64,000 nt of DNA from Calidifontibacillus oryziterrae (GCF_000331575.1 NZ_KB223527.1:779842-843841), one strand, 5' to 3'; positions 32,481-40,993 are shown, counted from the first letter of the stretch. The notes: generated from the sequence alone by a model not told the origin. Program-made: numbers and translations.

Positions 32481-33587
32481 TCAGATTAACGATTGTCTTA
32501 TTGTGACCCCTACTCCATTCGGAGCATACGCAATTACTTTTGATCCAGGTTCATTACATGTAATCCATCCTAATCCATGAAATACAATATCTGTTTTCGC
32601 TTCTTTGATGGTAAATTCCTGTTTTTGCAGTGGTGGCAATTCCTGTGCTTTTTCTCCAAATGGTGGTTGTAACAGCTCACCTAAATGCTCCTTATAAAGC
32701 TGCTCAGCCTTTTCTATCTTTGTTCTATGTATATTTAATTCATTTGATACGTAGCATGTAAATGATTTTCTACCACCAGCTATATAGTCAAATCTTGCTA
32801 GTCCACCAAAAAACAACGTTTGACCTTCATTCAATTGAAAAATCCTCGGTTTAATTTCTTTTTTCGGAGAAATGATTTTGAGACCTTTCTCATCAACAAA
32901 ATGTGCCATTTGATGGTGATTAATTATTCCAGGAGTATCATATAACGTTGCTCCATCATCCAAAGGTACACCAATCAGATCTAATGTAGTGCCTGGAAAC
33001 TGTGATGTTGTGATTACATTGTCTTCGCCACTAAATTCTTTTATAATCCGATTAATGAAAGATGATTTACCTACATTTGTTGCACCAACAACATAAACAT
33101 CTTTTCCTTCTCTATACATATCAATTTGCTCAGCTAACTCTTTTACTCCTTCACCCTTCGAAGCACTTATTAAATATACTTCCTCTGGTTTAAGACCTAA
33201 CTGTTTTGCAGAATATTTCATCCATTGTATAAGCTTAGATCTTTTTACGGATTTAGGTAATAAATCGACCTTATTTCCAACTAGAATGATTTTATTTTTG
33301 CCAATAAAACGATGTAACCCTGGCAGCCAACTGCCATTAAAATCAAAAATATCAACAATTTTTACTACTAGAGAAGTAGAATAGCCAATGTTGTTTAAGA
33401 TTTTTAAGAAATCATCATCTGTTAAGGAAACATCTTGAATTTCATTATAATGCTTTAACCGAAAACACCGTTGACAAATTAAGATTTCGTTCTTTAATGC
33501 CGATGGAGGAGCATAACCTACTTCGGCCTTGTTCTCAATTTGAATTTTGACACCACAGCCGGAACAATATTGTACTTCATTATCCAA
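32481..33587 (-). CDS. yqeH: Circularly permuted ribosome-assembly GTPase YqeH
   Basis: YqeH acts in 30S subunit biogenesis. The 368-residue protein has an N-terminal treble-clef zinc finger (CSGCG ... CQRCF), then permuted GTPase motifs in the order G4 GNKVDLLP, G5 SASKGEG, G1 GATNVGKSSF, G3 YDTPGI, and a C-terminal RNA-binding domain. The preferred start is the TTG at 33587, six bases after GGGAGGA, giving a length near that of B. subtilis YqeH; a TTG at 33602 is also open. It follows yqeG directly. Confidence 0.95.
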   Translation of the reverse strand: MDNEVQYCSGCGVKIQIENKAEVGYAPPSALKNEILICQRCFRLKHYNEIQDVSLTDDDFLKILNNIGYSTSLVVKIVDIFDFNGSWLPGLHRFIGKNKIILVGNKVDLLPKSVKRSKLIQWMKYSAKQLGLKPEEVYLISASKGEGVKELAEQIDMYREGKDVYVVGATNVGKSSFINRIIKEFSGEDNVITTSQFPGTTLDLIGVPLDDGATLYDTPGIINHHQMAHFVDEKGLKIISPKKEIKPRIFQLNEGQTLFFGGLARFDYIAGGRKSFTCYVSNELNIHRTKIEKAEQLYKEHLGELLQPPFGEKAQELPPLQKQEFTIKEAKTDIVFHGLGWITCNEPGSKVIAYAPNGVGVTIRQSLI

Positions 33588-33589
33588 AC

Positions 33590-34105
33590 CTATTCCTCCC
33601 AATAAATCATGCCTTTTTTTCTCATATAATTAAGGATAGACCTTTCAATTTTTCGATTAATTCTTGTAAAAAAGCCATCTGTTTGCGCGACTGGAACAAC
33701 AAGGATAGTATGCATACCTGATCGATTCCCGCCCAATACATCAGTTAAAAGCTGATCACCAACTACGACAATTTCCTCTTTTTTTAGCTTCATATCCTTT
33801 AAAGCTTTACGGAATGCTCGTCCCATCGGTTTTCTTGCCTCATATATATAATCAACTCCTATAGGATCAGAAAATTGTTTAACACGCTCCTGATTATTAT
33901 TTGAAACAATAGTGATAATGATCCCTTGTTCTTTCATTTCTTGAAACCATTTTTTCAACTCAGGTGTTGCCTCAGGGCGATCCCATTCCACAAGGGTGTT
34001 ATCTAAATCAGTAATAACCCCTTTTATTCCTCTTTTTTTTAGCTCTTCTGCTTTAATTTTAAAAATATCTTTCACATGCTCATCTGGCAAAAATAATTTT
34101 AGCAA
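33590..34105 (-). CDS. yqeG: HAD-type phosphatase YqeG
   Basis: A 171-residue HAD-superfamily phosphatase (subfamily IIIA): DLDNTLVEWDRPEA carries the nucleophile motif, SNNNQERV motif II, ARKPMGRAF motif III, VGDQLLTDVLGGNRSG motif IV. The frame is open back to 34189, but family alignment supports the TTG at 34105 (LKLFLPDEHVKDIF follows). Its substrate in Bacillus is not established. It heads the run yqeG-yqeH-aroE-yhbY-nadD-yqeK-rsfS-yqeM. Confidence 0.92.
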   Translation of the reverse strand: MLKLFLPDEHVKDIFKIKAEELKKRGIKGVITDLDNTLVEWDRPEATPELKKWFQEMKEQGIIITIVSNNNQERVKQFSDPIGVDYIYEARKPMGRAFRKALKDMKLKKEEIVVVGDQLLTDVLGGNRSGMHTILVVPVAQTDGFFTRINRKIERSILNYMRKKGMIYWEE

Positions 34106-34262
34106 TCCCAACACCCCATAAAATGTTTCAACTTCATGTTCTCTACTAATAATAGCTAAACTATTTGCTAGTTTCAAAACATAAATCACTATTTTATATA
34201 AATTTGTCGAAATAGTGAAAACCGAAAAAACTTTTCGACAAGAAAGTAAAAAATTTCACATA

Positions 34263-34362
34263 TGTGGATAACTTTATACACATTATTAACAGTTGATTTC
34301 GAAGGGATTATTCACATTATAAACATAATACCCACAAGTTATCCACTGCTACCTGTGGATAT
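34263..34362. promoter_or_regulatory. Cluster of DnaA boxes upstream of sda
   Basis: Five 9-mers resembling TTATCCACA lie in 100 bp: TGTGGATAA (34263-34271, perfect in reverse), TTATACACA (34274-34282), TTATTCACA (34308-34316), TTATCCACT (34339-34347) and TGTGGATAT (34354-34362, reverse). DnaA-dependent transcription of sda is established in B. subtilis. The 398-bp yqeG-sda gap holds no other gene besides the leader noted separately. Confidence 0.8.
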
Positions 34363-34479
34363 GTAGAACGGTTGTTCTATTAAAAAAATCATGGTAATGT
34401 ATAAATACAAGATACAAATATACATTATATGCATAAAAAGTAAAATTATGACAATAAACAATTCTCTATTAGGAGGTGA

Positions 34480-34500
34480 ATGGCCAGCACCCCTGGCTAA
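34480..34500 (+). promoter_or_regulatory. Leader mini-ORF and hairpin between the sda ribosome site and start
   Basis: The only good Shine-Dalgarno (AGGAGGTGA, 34471-34479) lies 24 nt before the sda ATG. The gap encodes a complete six-codon frame, Met-Ala-Ser-Thr-Pro-Gly-stop, ending 3 nt before sda, and also folds as GCCAG/CTGGC. Either feature could let ribosomes reach the sda start. Confidence 0.55.
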
Positions 34501-34503
34501 AAA

Positions 34504-34644
34504 ATGAGAACATTATCTGACGAATTGCTGATTGAATCATTTTATAAGGCCATCGAACTAAACTTAAATCCAGATTTCATCCAACTCATTCAAACAGAAA
34601 TTGATCGTCGCCATTTAAATAATAAAATTAGAAAAACTTCGTAA
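34504..34644 (+). CDS. sda: Sporulation inhibitor Sda
   Basis: Sda is a checkpoint protein that binds histidine kinase KinA and stops sporulation when replication initiation is disturbed. The 46-residue protein reads [20 protein letters not shown] at the start and continues [15 protein letters not shown], forming the expected helical hairpin. It is monocistronic, preceded by DnaA boxes and followed by a strong terminator. Confidence 0.95.
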   Translation: MRTLSDELLIESFYKAIELNLNPDFIQLIQTEIDRRHLNNKIRKTS

Positions 34645-34654
34645 GAACATGGAA

Positions 34655-34681
34655 ACATCCTGCCCAAATGGAACAGGATGT
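34655..34681 (+). terminator. Terminator of sda
   Basis: ACATCCTG/CAGGATGT with an 11-nt loop, followed by TTTTTT. Confidence 0.92.
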
Positions 34682-34692
34682 TTTTTCTCTTA

Positions 34693-36030
34693 TTACATAA
34701 ATGCTGTAAGATATCTAAAATACACATAAACATGTGCAATAATCAAGGCTACTAGTGTTAACGGTGCTCCGATTTTTAAGAAATGTAAATAACTGAAGCC
34801 ATGTCCTTCACGTGAAGCCATCCCTGCAACAATTACGTTTGCAGATGCCCCAATCAACGTACCGTTCCCCCCAAGACAAGCTCCTAAAGATAGCGACCAC
34901 CATAAAGCATTAATCTCTGGAGCATCGATTGAATAGCCCATACCTGTAGCCATATCTTGAATTAACGGAATCATCGTTGCAACAAACGGAATATTGTCAA
35001 TCGTCGCTGATGCGATTCCGGATACCCACAATATTAAAATTGCCGCTGTCGGAATATTTCCACCAGTTAAGTCTAATGCTTGTTGTGCTAAGCTTTTAAT
35101 AACACCAACGTCAACAAGACCACCTACTAATGTAAATAAACCTGCAAAGAAGAAAATTGTTACCCATTCAACACTATGGAAGACTTCCTCTAAGTCATGT
35201 TCCTTCACACCAATTAGCATTAAAACGGTTGCGCCACCAAGCGCAACAACAGCTGCCTCTAAATGAAGCACTGAATGAAGAACAAACCCCAAAATGGTAC
35301 ATCCAAGAACAATCAATGATTTTTTCAAAAGAACTTGGTCTTTAATATATTCTTTCTCATTTAACTGCATAAGTTTTGCTTTTTGTTCTTCTGTTACTTG
35401 TAGCTGCTTGCGATAAATAAAGTAAATAATTACTAATGTGACTCCAATAATGATAAGTACAACTGGGGTTAAATTAATTAAGAATTCGTTGAACGTCAAA
35501 TGCTTAATAGCGTTTCCAATCATAATATTAGGTGGATCACCGATTAATGTAGCCGTTCCGCCAATATTAGAAAATAGTACTTCTGAAATTAAAAACGGAA
35601 CAGGATTTACCCCTAAAAGTCTAGTAATTGAGAATGTAACAGGAACTATTAATAACACCGTTGTCACGTTATCAAGAAAAGCTGATGCTACAGCTGTTAG
35701 TAATGATAAAATGATTAGTATTTTAATTGGATCTCCTTTAGCTACCTTCGCTGATTTTAAAGCGACAAACTGGAATACACCAGTTTTACTAGTTATCCCT
35801 ACTAAAATCATCATACCTACTAATAAAGTGATTGTTCCCCATTCGATATGATGTGTAAATGCGGCTTCTAAATCGACAATTTTAAAAGCGATCATTAAAA
35901 ATGCACCTAATAGTGCAATGACAGCGCGATTTATTTTTTCAGAGATAATGAATGCATATGTAACTAAGAAAATAATAACCGCCATATATATTTGGAAATT
36001 AGAAACTTCCTGTACTACCGAATGCTCCAC
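34693..36030 (-). CDS. ArsB/NhaD-family ion transporter
   Basis: A 445-residue integral membrane protein with about eleven hydrophobic segments, of the ion-transporter superfamily that includes ArsB, NhaD and the P-protein. Family features are FLDNVTTVLLIVPVTFSI, GGTATLIGDPPNIMIGNAI in the first half and ATIDNIPFVATMIPLI, GGNGTLIGASANVI in the second, an inverted-repeat pattern. No ars genes are nearby, so arsenite transport is not supported; Na+/H+ exchange or dicarboxylate transport are alternatives. It is 15 bp downstream of an unknown zinc-ribbon-like gene. Confidence 0.82.
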   Translation of the reverse strand: MEHSVVQEVSNFQIYMAVIIFLVTYAFIISEKINRAVIALLGAFLMIAFKIVDLEAAFTHHIEWGTITLLVGMMILVGITSKTGVFQFVALKSAKVAKGDPIKILIILSLLTAVASAFLDNVTTVLLIVPVTFSITRLLGVNPVPFLISEVLFSNIGGTATLIGDPPNIMIGNAIKHLTFNEFLINLTPVVLIIIGVTLVIIYFIYRKQLQVTEEQKAKLMQLNEKEYIKDQVLLKKSLIVLGCTILGFVLHSVLHLEAAVVALGGATVLMLIGVKEHDLEEVFHSVEWVTIFFFAGLFTLVGGLVDVGVIKSLAQQALDLTGGNIPTAAILILWVSGIASATIDNIPFVATMIPLIQDMATGMGYSIDAPEINALWWSLSLGACLGGNGTLIGASANVIVAGMASREGHGFSYLHFLKIGAPLTLVALIIAHVYVYFRYLTAFM

Positions 36031-36044
36031 CTTATCAACCCCTT

Positions 36045-36506
36045 TTATTTTTCTTTATATATTTTCTTCAGTTGACTTTGCAAAAGTTCAACTTCTCCTC
36101 CATCTAGTGGGCATTTAAGTGCTTGTTGCTTAACATCCAAATCTTGAACTAGAAATTCGAATTGACAGCTCTTACATTTAAATTCAAGCAAACGATCAAT
36201 AATAATTTTTGATGGAATACCTTGTTGATTTGTATCTATTAACTCAATATGAACACTAGGGTCGCTATTATCCTCAGCAATCATTTTTCCATCGATTTCA
36301 TCCTTCGTTCGCCACCCTCGATCAATAAGATGTGATTCTAACTCATGGTGTGACGCTTCAGCAATTAGTTTCTTCCCAAGCTCCATAAGTTGCTCATTTG
36401 TTAACGATTCAAAGCTTACGTCTTCCCCGAGCTTTTTCCAATAGCTTCGCAGTTGATTCTCAGTTGCTACTAATTGGGCGATCTTATTTACAAGGACGTT
36501 TTTCAT
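36045..36506 (-). CDS. Hypothetical protein with C-terminal zinc-ribbon-like cysteines
   Basis: I do not recognise this 153-residue soluble protein. The N-terminal half is helical and charged; the C-terminal half has FKCKSCQFEF and LKCPLDGGEV, which could form a zinc site of the CxxC...CxxxxG type with one cysteine missing. It lies 14 bp before the ArsB/NhaD-type transporter, so the pair is probably one transcript. No function can be stated. Confidence 0.65.
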   Translation of the reverse strand: MKNVLVNKIAQLVATENQLRSYWKKLGEDVSFESLTNEQLMELGKKLIAEASHHELESHLIDRGWRTKDEIDGKMIAEDNSDPSVHIELIDTNQQGIPSKIIIDRLLEFKCKSCQFEFLVQDLDVKQQALKCPLDGGEVELLQSQLKKIYKEK

Positions 36507-36570
36507 TATTTATACCCTCCTTACCTAAATTTTCAAATAACAATATGATTATAATTTATCAACATATGAC

Positions 36571-37353
36571 CTATTTTTGAAGGAAAACTCCTATCCTTTG
36601 TCCCATTTTAACTCTTTCTCCCTTCAGTTCTTTTAGCGGTAAAAAGCAGTCCTTTTCAAATAGTAATACAACTGTAGAACCAAAGGAAAAATATCCGATT
36701 TCATCACCTTTTTGTAGGATATCATTTGGATGGGTTAGGGTAATGCTATTGATAAATAATGCACCAACCTTTGCAATAGCTATAAATCTATTATCCTGTT
36801 CGACTTCAGATATCATTCGATAATTTTTTGACAGTGGGGCTCGTCCGTACTTCAATCCCCATGAATTTACCGGATATGATTTCCCCCCAACCTCCCATTG
36901 AGACCGAATTGTACCTGATATTGGACTATGAATTCGGTGATAATCTTTCGGACTTAAATATAAAATCATATAAATTCCATTTTCATATTTTATAAATTTT
37001 TCATCGTTTCCTAGCATTTCTTTTATCGAGAATATTTGTCCTTTAACAACAATATCTTTTTGTTGGTTAATTATTCCTATATCCTCAACTAAGGCATCCA
37101 CAGGACTGATGACACTATTAGGTTCGAAATTAATTGGACGTGCATCACTTTTTAGTGTACGAATGAAAAAATCGTGTAAACTATTATATTGATCTCTTGG
37201 ATTTGCCGCTTCCGTTTCATCAATATTAAAAGCTTTGATAAAAGAAGGAATTAATGAACGACTCACTTTTGAAGTAGCAAACAATTTAATTAGTTTTGAA
37301 ATAAAAATATTATTTGTTAAGTCAATTAATAAACGATAGAAAAACTTTATCAC
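36571..37353 (-). CDS. psd: Phosphatidylserine decarboxylase
   Basis: Psd converts phosphatidylserine to phosphatidylethanolamine at the membrane. The 260-residue proenzyme contains the self-cleavage motif in GYFSFGSTVVLLFEK (Gly-Ser, about residue 231), where Ser becomes the pyruvoyl group, and conserved HRIHSPISGTI and catalytic-triad residues SPVDALVED. Length fits the short Bacillus form. pssA is not adjacent. The ATG at 37353 has an AGGATC-type weak site. Confidence 0.94.
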   Translation of the reverse strand: MIKFFYRLLIDLTNNIFISKLIKLFATSKVSRSLIPSFIKAFNIDETEAANPRDQYNSLHDFFIRTLKSDARPINFEPNSVISPVDALVEDIGIINQQKDIVVKGQIFSIKEMLGNDEKFIKYENGIYMILYLSPKDYHRIHSPISGTIRSQWEVGGKSYPVNSWGLKYGRAPLSKNYRMISEVEQDNRFIAIAKVGALFINSITLTHPNDILQKGDEIGYFSFGSTVVLLFEKDCFLPLKELKGERVKMGQRIGVFLQK

Positions 37354-37474
37354 ACTAGATCCTCCATACTAATTTATGTTATCACTTATAAACTAATTTT
37401 ATCGAAGTTCAAATTATTTTAATCATACAATGTTCAAAATAAAGACTCAAGCAACACTTCATCAAAGAACAAGT

Positions 37475-37504
37475 AAAGCTCAAAACAAATTTGTTTTGAG
37501 CTTT
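37475..37504. terminator. Terminator downstream of the NapH-like gene
   Basis: Near-perfect palindrome AAAGCTCAAAACAAA / TTTGTTTTGAGCTTT just after the stop, with T runs on both strands. Confidence 0.8.
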
Positions 37505-37515
37505 TTTGAACCTTT

Positions 37516-38394
37516 CTATGCTTCAAAATATTTTTTCCTAAGTTGTTGAAATGAGCTTACACGAATTGGATCATGTTTTTTTAATGTAATCGAAAGTGCT
37601 TCTACTGGACAATTATCAACGCATTTACCACATAAGTTACAGTCCGCATCGTTTACATACGTTGTTATGCGATTAATTCCAGGCTCTAAAATTTCAGGGT
37701 CAGATAAACAAACTGAACGGCATTGGTCACACCCTAAACAAAGATTATGGTCAAATTTCACTCTGAACAAGCCCAGTTTGCCAATGGATTGATACATTCC
37801 ACCTAGCGGACAAAGATAACGACACCATCCCCGCCTACTCACAACTAAATCATATAATACTATAGCCAAAACTATCAGTAACCCGATCGTTGTTGTTAGT
37901 ACAAGGCTTCTCATTGTATTTCCAATCGGTGAAATGATTTCAAAAACAGGAATTCCAATTAAAAATGAAAGAATTAAGGTAATAATCGCTATATATATCT
38001 TGGTATGCCTGTCCATTGGCTTATCAGGCAACGGAATATAATTGCGGATTTTATCAGTCATCTCTAATAATGTATTTATAGGACAAACCCAGCTACAAAA
38101 TACTCGTCCTTTTATTAATGCATAAAAAGCAAATATAATTAAGGCCCCACCAAGAAAACCCCATTGAATCTGCTTGGAAGCTAAAGTAACTTGTAATGCA
38201 GCAAACGGATCAGTGAGCGGAATTCCGAAAATTTCCGAGGAAGCTAAAGTCCCATAAAAAAAATTTTCACCCTCTACCTCGACTAATACCAAGGGTGACA
38301 AAAACCATAAAAGAATGAATCCTTGGACAATATGACGTGCAATCGACCATTTTTTGACTCTTTTTTTCTTCAACTTTTGCTGTTTATTTTGCAT
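37516..38394 (-). CDS. NapH/CcoG-type membrane ferredoxin
   Basis: A 292-residue polytopic protein of the NapH/MauN family that passes electrons from quinol or to periplasmic redox enzymes. About four to five membrane helices carry two CxxxCP motifs (FCSWVCP at residues 99-105, WCRYLCP at 190-196), followed by two cytosolic [4Fe-4S] motifs (Cys 219, 222, 225, 229 and Cys 252, 255, 258, 262). It is a single gene with its own terminator; no nap genes are visible. An Fnr-like palindrome lies about 70 bp upstream, so expression without oxygen is likely. A partner in nitrate or nitrite respiration, or in NosR/NosZ-like systems, is possible but unproven. Confidence 0.8.
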   Translation of the reverse strand: MQNKQQKLKKKRVKKWSIARHIVQGFILLWFLSPLVLVEVEGENFFYGTLASSEIFGIPLTDPFAALQVTLASKQIQWGFLGGALIIFAFYALIKGRVFCSWVCPINTLLEMTDKIRNYIPLPDKPMDRHTKIYIAIITLILSFLIGIPVFEIISPIGNTMRSLVLTTTIGLLIVLAIVLYDLVVSRRGWCRYLCPLGGMYQSIGKLGLFRVKFDHNLCLGCDQCRSVCLSDPEILEPGINRITTYVNDADCNLCGKCVDNCPVEALSITLKKHDPIRVSSFQQLRKKYFEA

Positions 38395-38462
38395 GATAAA
38401 TCCCCCAAATTTGGATTTATTAAAATATTACTTTCATCTTACAACTAGGGGTATCGGATATA

Positions 38463-38478
38463 TGTGATTTTCATCACG
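38463..38478 (-). promoter_or_regulatory. Fnr-type site upstream of the NapH-like gene
   Basis: TGTGATTTTCATCACG matches TGTGA-N6-TCACA with one mismatch. It is centred 76 bp before the start codon, and related sites stand before the ccm operon. Confidence 0.7.
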
Positions 38479-38548
38479 TTTCCGAAGCTGTAACACTTTT
38501 GTCATAAGGATGTCAAATTTTTTTCGATATACTTTTTGTATAAAATAT

Positions 38549-38567
38549 GCCCAGCATAATGCTGGGC
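38549..38567 (-). terminator. Hairpin after sigK
   Basis: GCCCAGC-ATAAT-GCTGGGC directly follows the sigK stop; the T tract is imperfect (ATATTTTAT). Confidence 0.65.
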
Positions 38568-38568
38568 T

Positions 38569-39282
38569 TTACTTTCCTCTTTTCTTCCGCTCATTTCGAA
38601 AAAATTCATGAAAAAGCTTCATCAGCGCTCTCTTTTCAATTCTTGACACATAACTTCTTGATATCCCTAGTTCTTTGGCAATTTCACGTTGAGTTTTCTC
38701 CTGCTTCATATCGAGACCAAATCTCCCGACAATAACCTCCTTTTCGCGATCATCTAATATGTGAATATAATCATTGATTTTTTCAAGCTCCATTAATAGT
38801 TGAATCGTGTCAACAACGTCCTCATTTTCAGATTTTAGTATATCTATCAGGCTAATCTCATTACCTTCTTTATCCTGACCAATTGGGTCATGTAGTGAAA
38901 CATCCTTCTTCGTTTTTTTCAAAGCACGGAGATGCATCAGTATTTCATTCTCAATACATCTTGCTGCATAAGTTGCTAGCTTTGTACCTTTGCCGTATGA
39001 ATAACTTTCTATCGCTTTAATTAATCCAATTGTACCGATTGATATTAAGTCCTCTGCATCTTCTCCTGTATTCTCAAATTTCTTGACAATATGTGCAACA
39101 AGGCGGAGATTGTGTTCAATAAGGCGATTACGTGCTTCCATATCCCCTTTTTCCATTAATATTAGGTATTTTTTCTCGTCCTTTTCCGATAATGGTTGTG
39201 GGAAGGCATTGTTCTTTACATAAGAGACTAGGAAAAACAATTCTTTCAATAGATAACTCATTGCAGCAATAATTGATGACAC
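38569..39282 (-). CDS. sigK: Sporulation sigma factor SigK (uninterrupted)
   Basis: Sigma-K directs late mother-cell transcription. The 237-residue protein has the pro-sequence (about residues 1-20, hydrophobic [20 protein letters not shown]), region 2 ([22 protein letters not shown]) and region 4 helix-turn-helix ([20 protein letters not shown]). The start is a GTG six bases after GGAGGTGA. The gene is continuous, so no skin element splits it as in B. subtilis 168. Pro-sigma-K processing by SpoIVFB is expected from the pro-sequence. Confidence 0.97.
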   Translation of the reverse strand: MSSIIAAMSYLLKELFFLVSYVKNNAFPQPLSEKDEKKYLILMEKGDMEARNRLIEHNLRLVAHIVKKFENTGEDAEDLISIGTIGLIKAIESYSYGKGTKLATYAARCIENEILMHLRALKKTKKDVSLHDPIGQDKEGNEISLIDILKSENEDVVDTIQLLMELEKINDYIHILDDREKEVIVGRFGLDMKQEKTQREIAKELGISRSYVSRIEKRALMKLFHEFFRNERKKRGK

Positions 39283-39465
39283 ATCTTCACCTCCAACAAT
39301 ATAGGTATTCGCCTAATTAATCTTATGCGAAGGCAAGAATGTCCGTGCCTGTACTTATTCGAAAACAAAAACAATAATTAGCTAAAGCTTTTGTATCATA
39401 GCAATTAAAATACTTTGTTTACTTTAAAAAATCGATTACAAATCGGAATCTTTTCGGTTTGCAAA

Positions 39466-39480
39466 ACGTAATAATTACGA
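39466..39480 (+). promoter_or_regulatory. Zur box
   Basis: ACGTAATAATTACGA matches the B. subtilis Zur consensus TCGTAATNATTACGA at 14 of 15 positions and lies 41 bp before the zinc-binding lipoprotein, overlapping a TATAAT -10-like sequence. Confidence 0.85.
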
Positions 39481-39520
39481 TATAATAATCGGTGTTATAT
39501 AGAAGGGGGATAATTTTCGA

Positions 39521-40576
39521 ATGAAATTGAGCATTTTTTTAGAAAAAACAAAAGGTTTATTGTTATTAATTTTTGTATTATTAGTTGGCTTTGGTTGTTC
39601 AACTTCTGATATAGGAATGCAGTCAACTGAAAACAGTAATGAAAATGACACATTACAAATTTATACAACGTTATATCCTTTAGAAGACTTCACGAAAAAA
39701 ATTGGTGGTGATCATATTGAAGTTAAGAGTATCATTCCACCTGGTGTAGATCCACACTCTTTTGAGCCTTCAACAAAATCTATGATCGATATTGCTAAAG
39801 CAGATGCATTTATATATAGCAGTCAGACAATGGAACAATATGCAGCTGAGATTTCAGAATCACTGAAAAATGAAGAAGTTGCAATAGTCGAAGCTGCTGA
39901 TGGAATTGAAATGATTGAACATCACCACGAGGAAGAGAACAACACCAATCATGAAGAACATTATTCTCGTCCGAATGATATCACCCATAAAGAAGATGGC
40001 GGTGAAATTATTGATGACCATCAAGCAGATGAGAGTCACGAACACGCACACGATGATTTCGATCCCCATGTCTGGATGGATCCAATTCTTTCAATAAAGC
40101 TTTCTGAGAACATTAAAAATATGCTAGTCGAACTGAAACCAGCAGCAAAAAATGAGTTTGAATCTAATTTCCAATCCCTAAAGCAACAATTAGAAAAATT
40201 GGATCATGAATTTCATGTAATGGTCGGCCAAAAGAAAGATCCAAAAATCCTTGTTTCTCATGCTGCATATGGGTATTGGGAGAATAACTACGGAATTAAG
40301 CAAATTGCTGTCACAGGACTTTCACCAACAAATGAACCGTCTCAAAAACAACTGGAGGATATTATTCAAACAGCAAAGGAAAATAATATTAAATATGTGA
40401 TTTTTGAAAAAAACATTACAACAAAAATAACTGAAATTGTAAAAAACGAACTAAAAGCTGAGGCGTTATATCTTCATAATCTTGCAATTTTAACTGATGA
40501 AGACATCAAAAGGAAGGATGATTATTTTTCTTTAATGAGAAAAAACATTGAAACGTTAGATCAAGCAATGAAATAG
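39521..40576 (+). CDS. znuA: Zinc ABC transporter substrate-binding lipoprotein (ZnuA/AdcA-like)
   Basis: A 351-residue cluster A-I metal-binding lipoprotein. The signal peptide ends in LLVGFGC (lipid-modified Cys 26). Zinc ligands are expected at GVDPHSFEPS (His near 77), the His-rich loop (residues about 130-180, with HHHEEENNTNHEEH), HAAYGYW and the late acidic residue. A Zur box lies just upstream, so zinc starvation should induce it. No permease or ATPase gene is adjacent, so it must use a znuBC encoded elsewhere or be an extra receptor. Confidence 0.92.
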   Translation: MKLSIFLEKTKGLLLLIFVLLVGFGCSTSDIGMQSTENSNENDTLQIYTTLYPLEDFTKKIGGDHIEVKSIIPPGVDPHSFEPSTKSMIDIAKADAFIYSSQTMEQYAAEISESLKNEEVAIVEAADGIEMIEHHHEEENNTNHEEHYSRPNDITHKEDGGEIIDDHQADESHEHAHDDFDPHVWMDPILSIKLSENIKNMLVELKPAAKNEFESNFQSLKQQLEKLDHEFHVMVGQKKDPKILVSHAAYGYWENNYGIKQIAVTGLSPTNEPSQKQLEDIIQTAKENNIKYVIFEKNITTKITEIVKNELKAEALYLHNLAILTDEDIKRKDDYFSLMRKNIETLDQAMK

Positions 40577-40581
40577 CCTAT

Positions 40582-40605
40582 AAAAGGACCGAATTTGGTC
40601 CTTTT
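40582..40605 (+). terminator. Terminator of znuA
   Basis: AAAAGGACC-GAATTT-GGTCCTTTT followed by T. Confidence 0.9.
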
Positions 40606-40645
40606 TAAATTCACATTTATAAAATTTAAAAATTAATACGTATAT

Positions 40646-40660
40646 TGATAATGATAATCA
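40646..40660 (+). promoter_or_regulatory. Fur-like box upstream of the DUF1540 gene
   Basis: TGATAATGATAATCA fits the 7-1-7 pattern TGATAAT-N-ATTATCA with one mismatch, about 110 bp before the DUF1540 start. Confidence 0.65.
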
Positions 40661-40768
40661 TTCATAATAAGTAATAATAGGTATTTTTTGCATAAGTATA
40701 TCTCCAGAAAGCGTTGGTTATTATAGTACTGTAATACGATACCAACATTAAGAAGGAGATGATTGTAA

Positions 40769-40927
40769 ATGGCACAAGACGTATTATGTGAAGTAAGCAA
40801 TTGTACGTACTGGGCAAAAGGTAACAAGTGTGCAGCTGAATCCATCTATGTCGTAAGTAATAAAGGTGAGCAAGCCACAAATTCAACTGAAACTGACTGC
40901 AAAACATTTGAACCACAAGGAATATAA
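40769..40927 (+). CDS. DUF1540 domain-containing protein
   Basis: A 52-residue protein, MAQDVLCEVSNCTYWAKGNK at the start, with four cysteines (7, 12, 21, 44) in the DUF1540 pattern and the ending TDCKTFEPQGI. It probably binds a metal ion, though this is not established for the family. The ATG at 40769 has an AGAAGGAGA site. A Fur-like box upstream and dps as the next gene point to iron homeostasis. It ends in a strong terminator. Confidence 0.88.
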   Translation: MAQDVLCEVSNCTYWAKGNKCAAESIYVVSNKGEQATNSTETDCKTFEPQGI

Positions 40928-40941
40928 AACAATAATCATTT

Positions 40942-40980
40942 AACAATGACCCGGGGGAATCTTCCTTCCGGGTTATTGTT
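40942..40980 (+). terminator. Terminator of the DUF1540 gene
   Basis: AACAATGACCCGG pairs with CCGGGTTATTGTT (one G-T pair). Confidence 0.85.
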
Positions 40981-40993
40981 CCCCAAAAAACAA

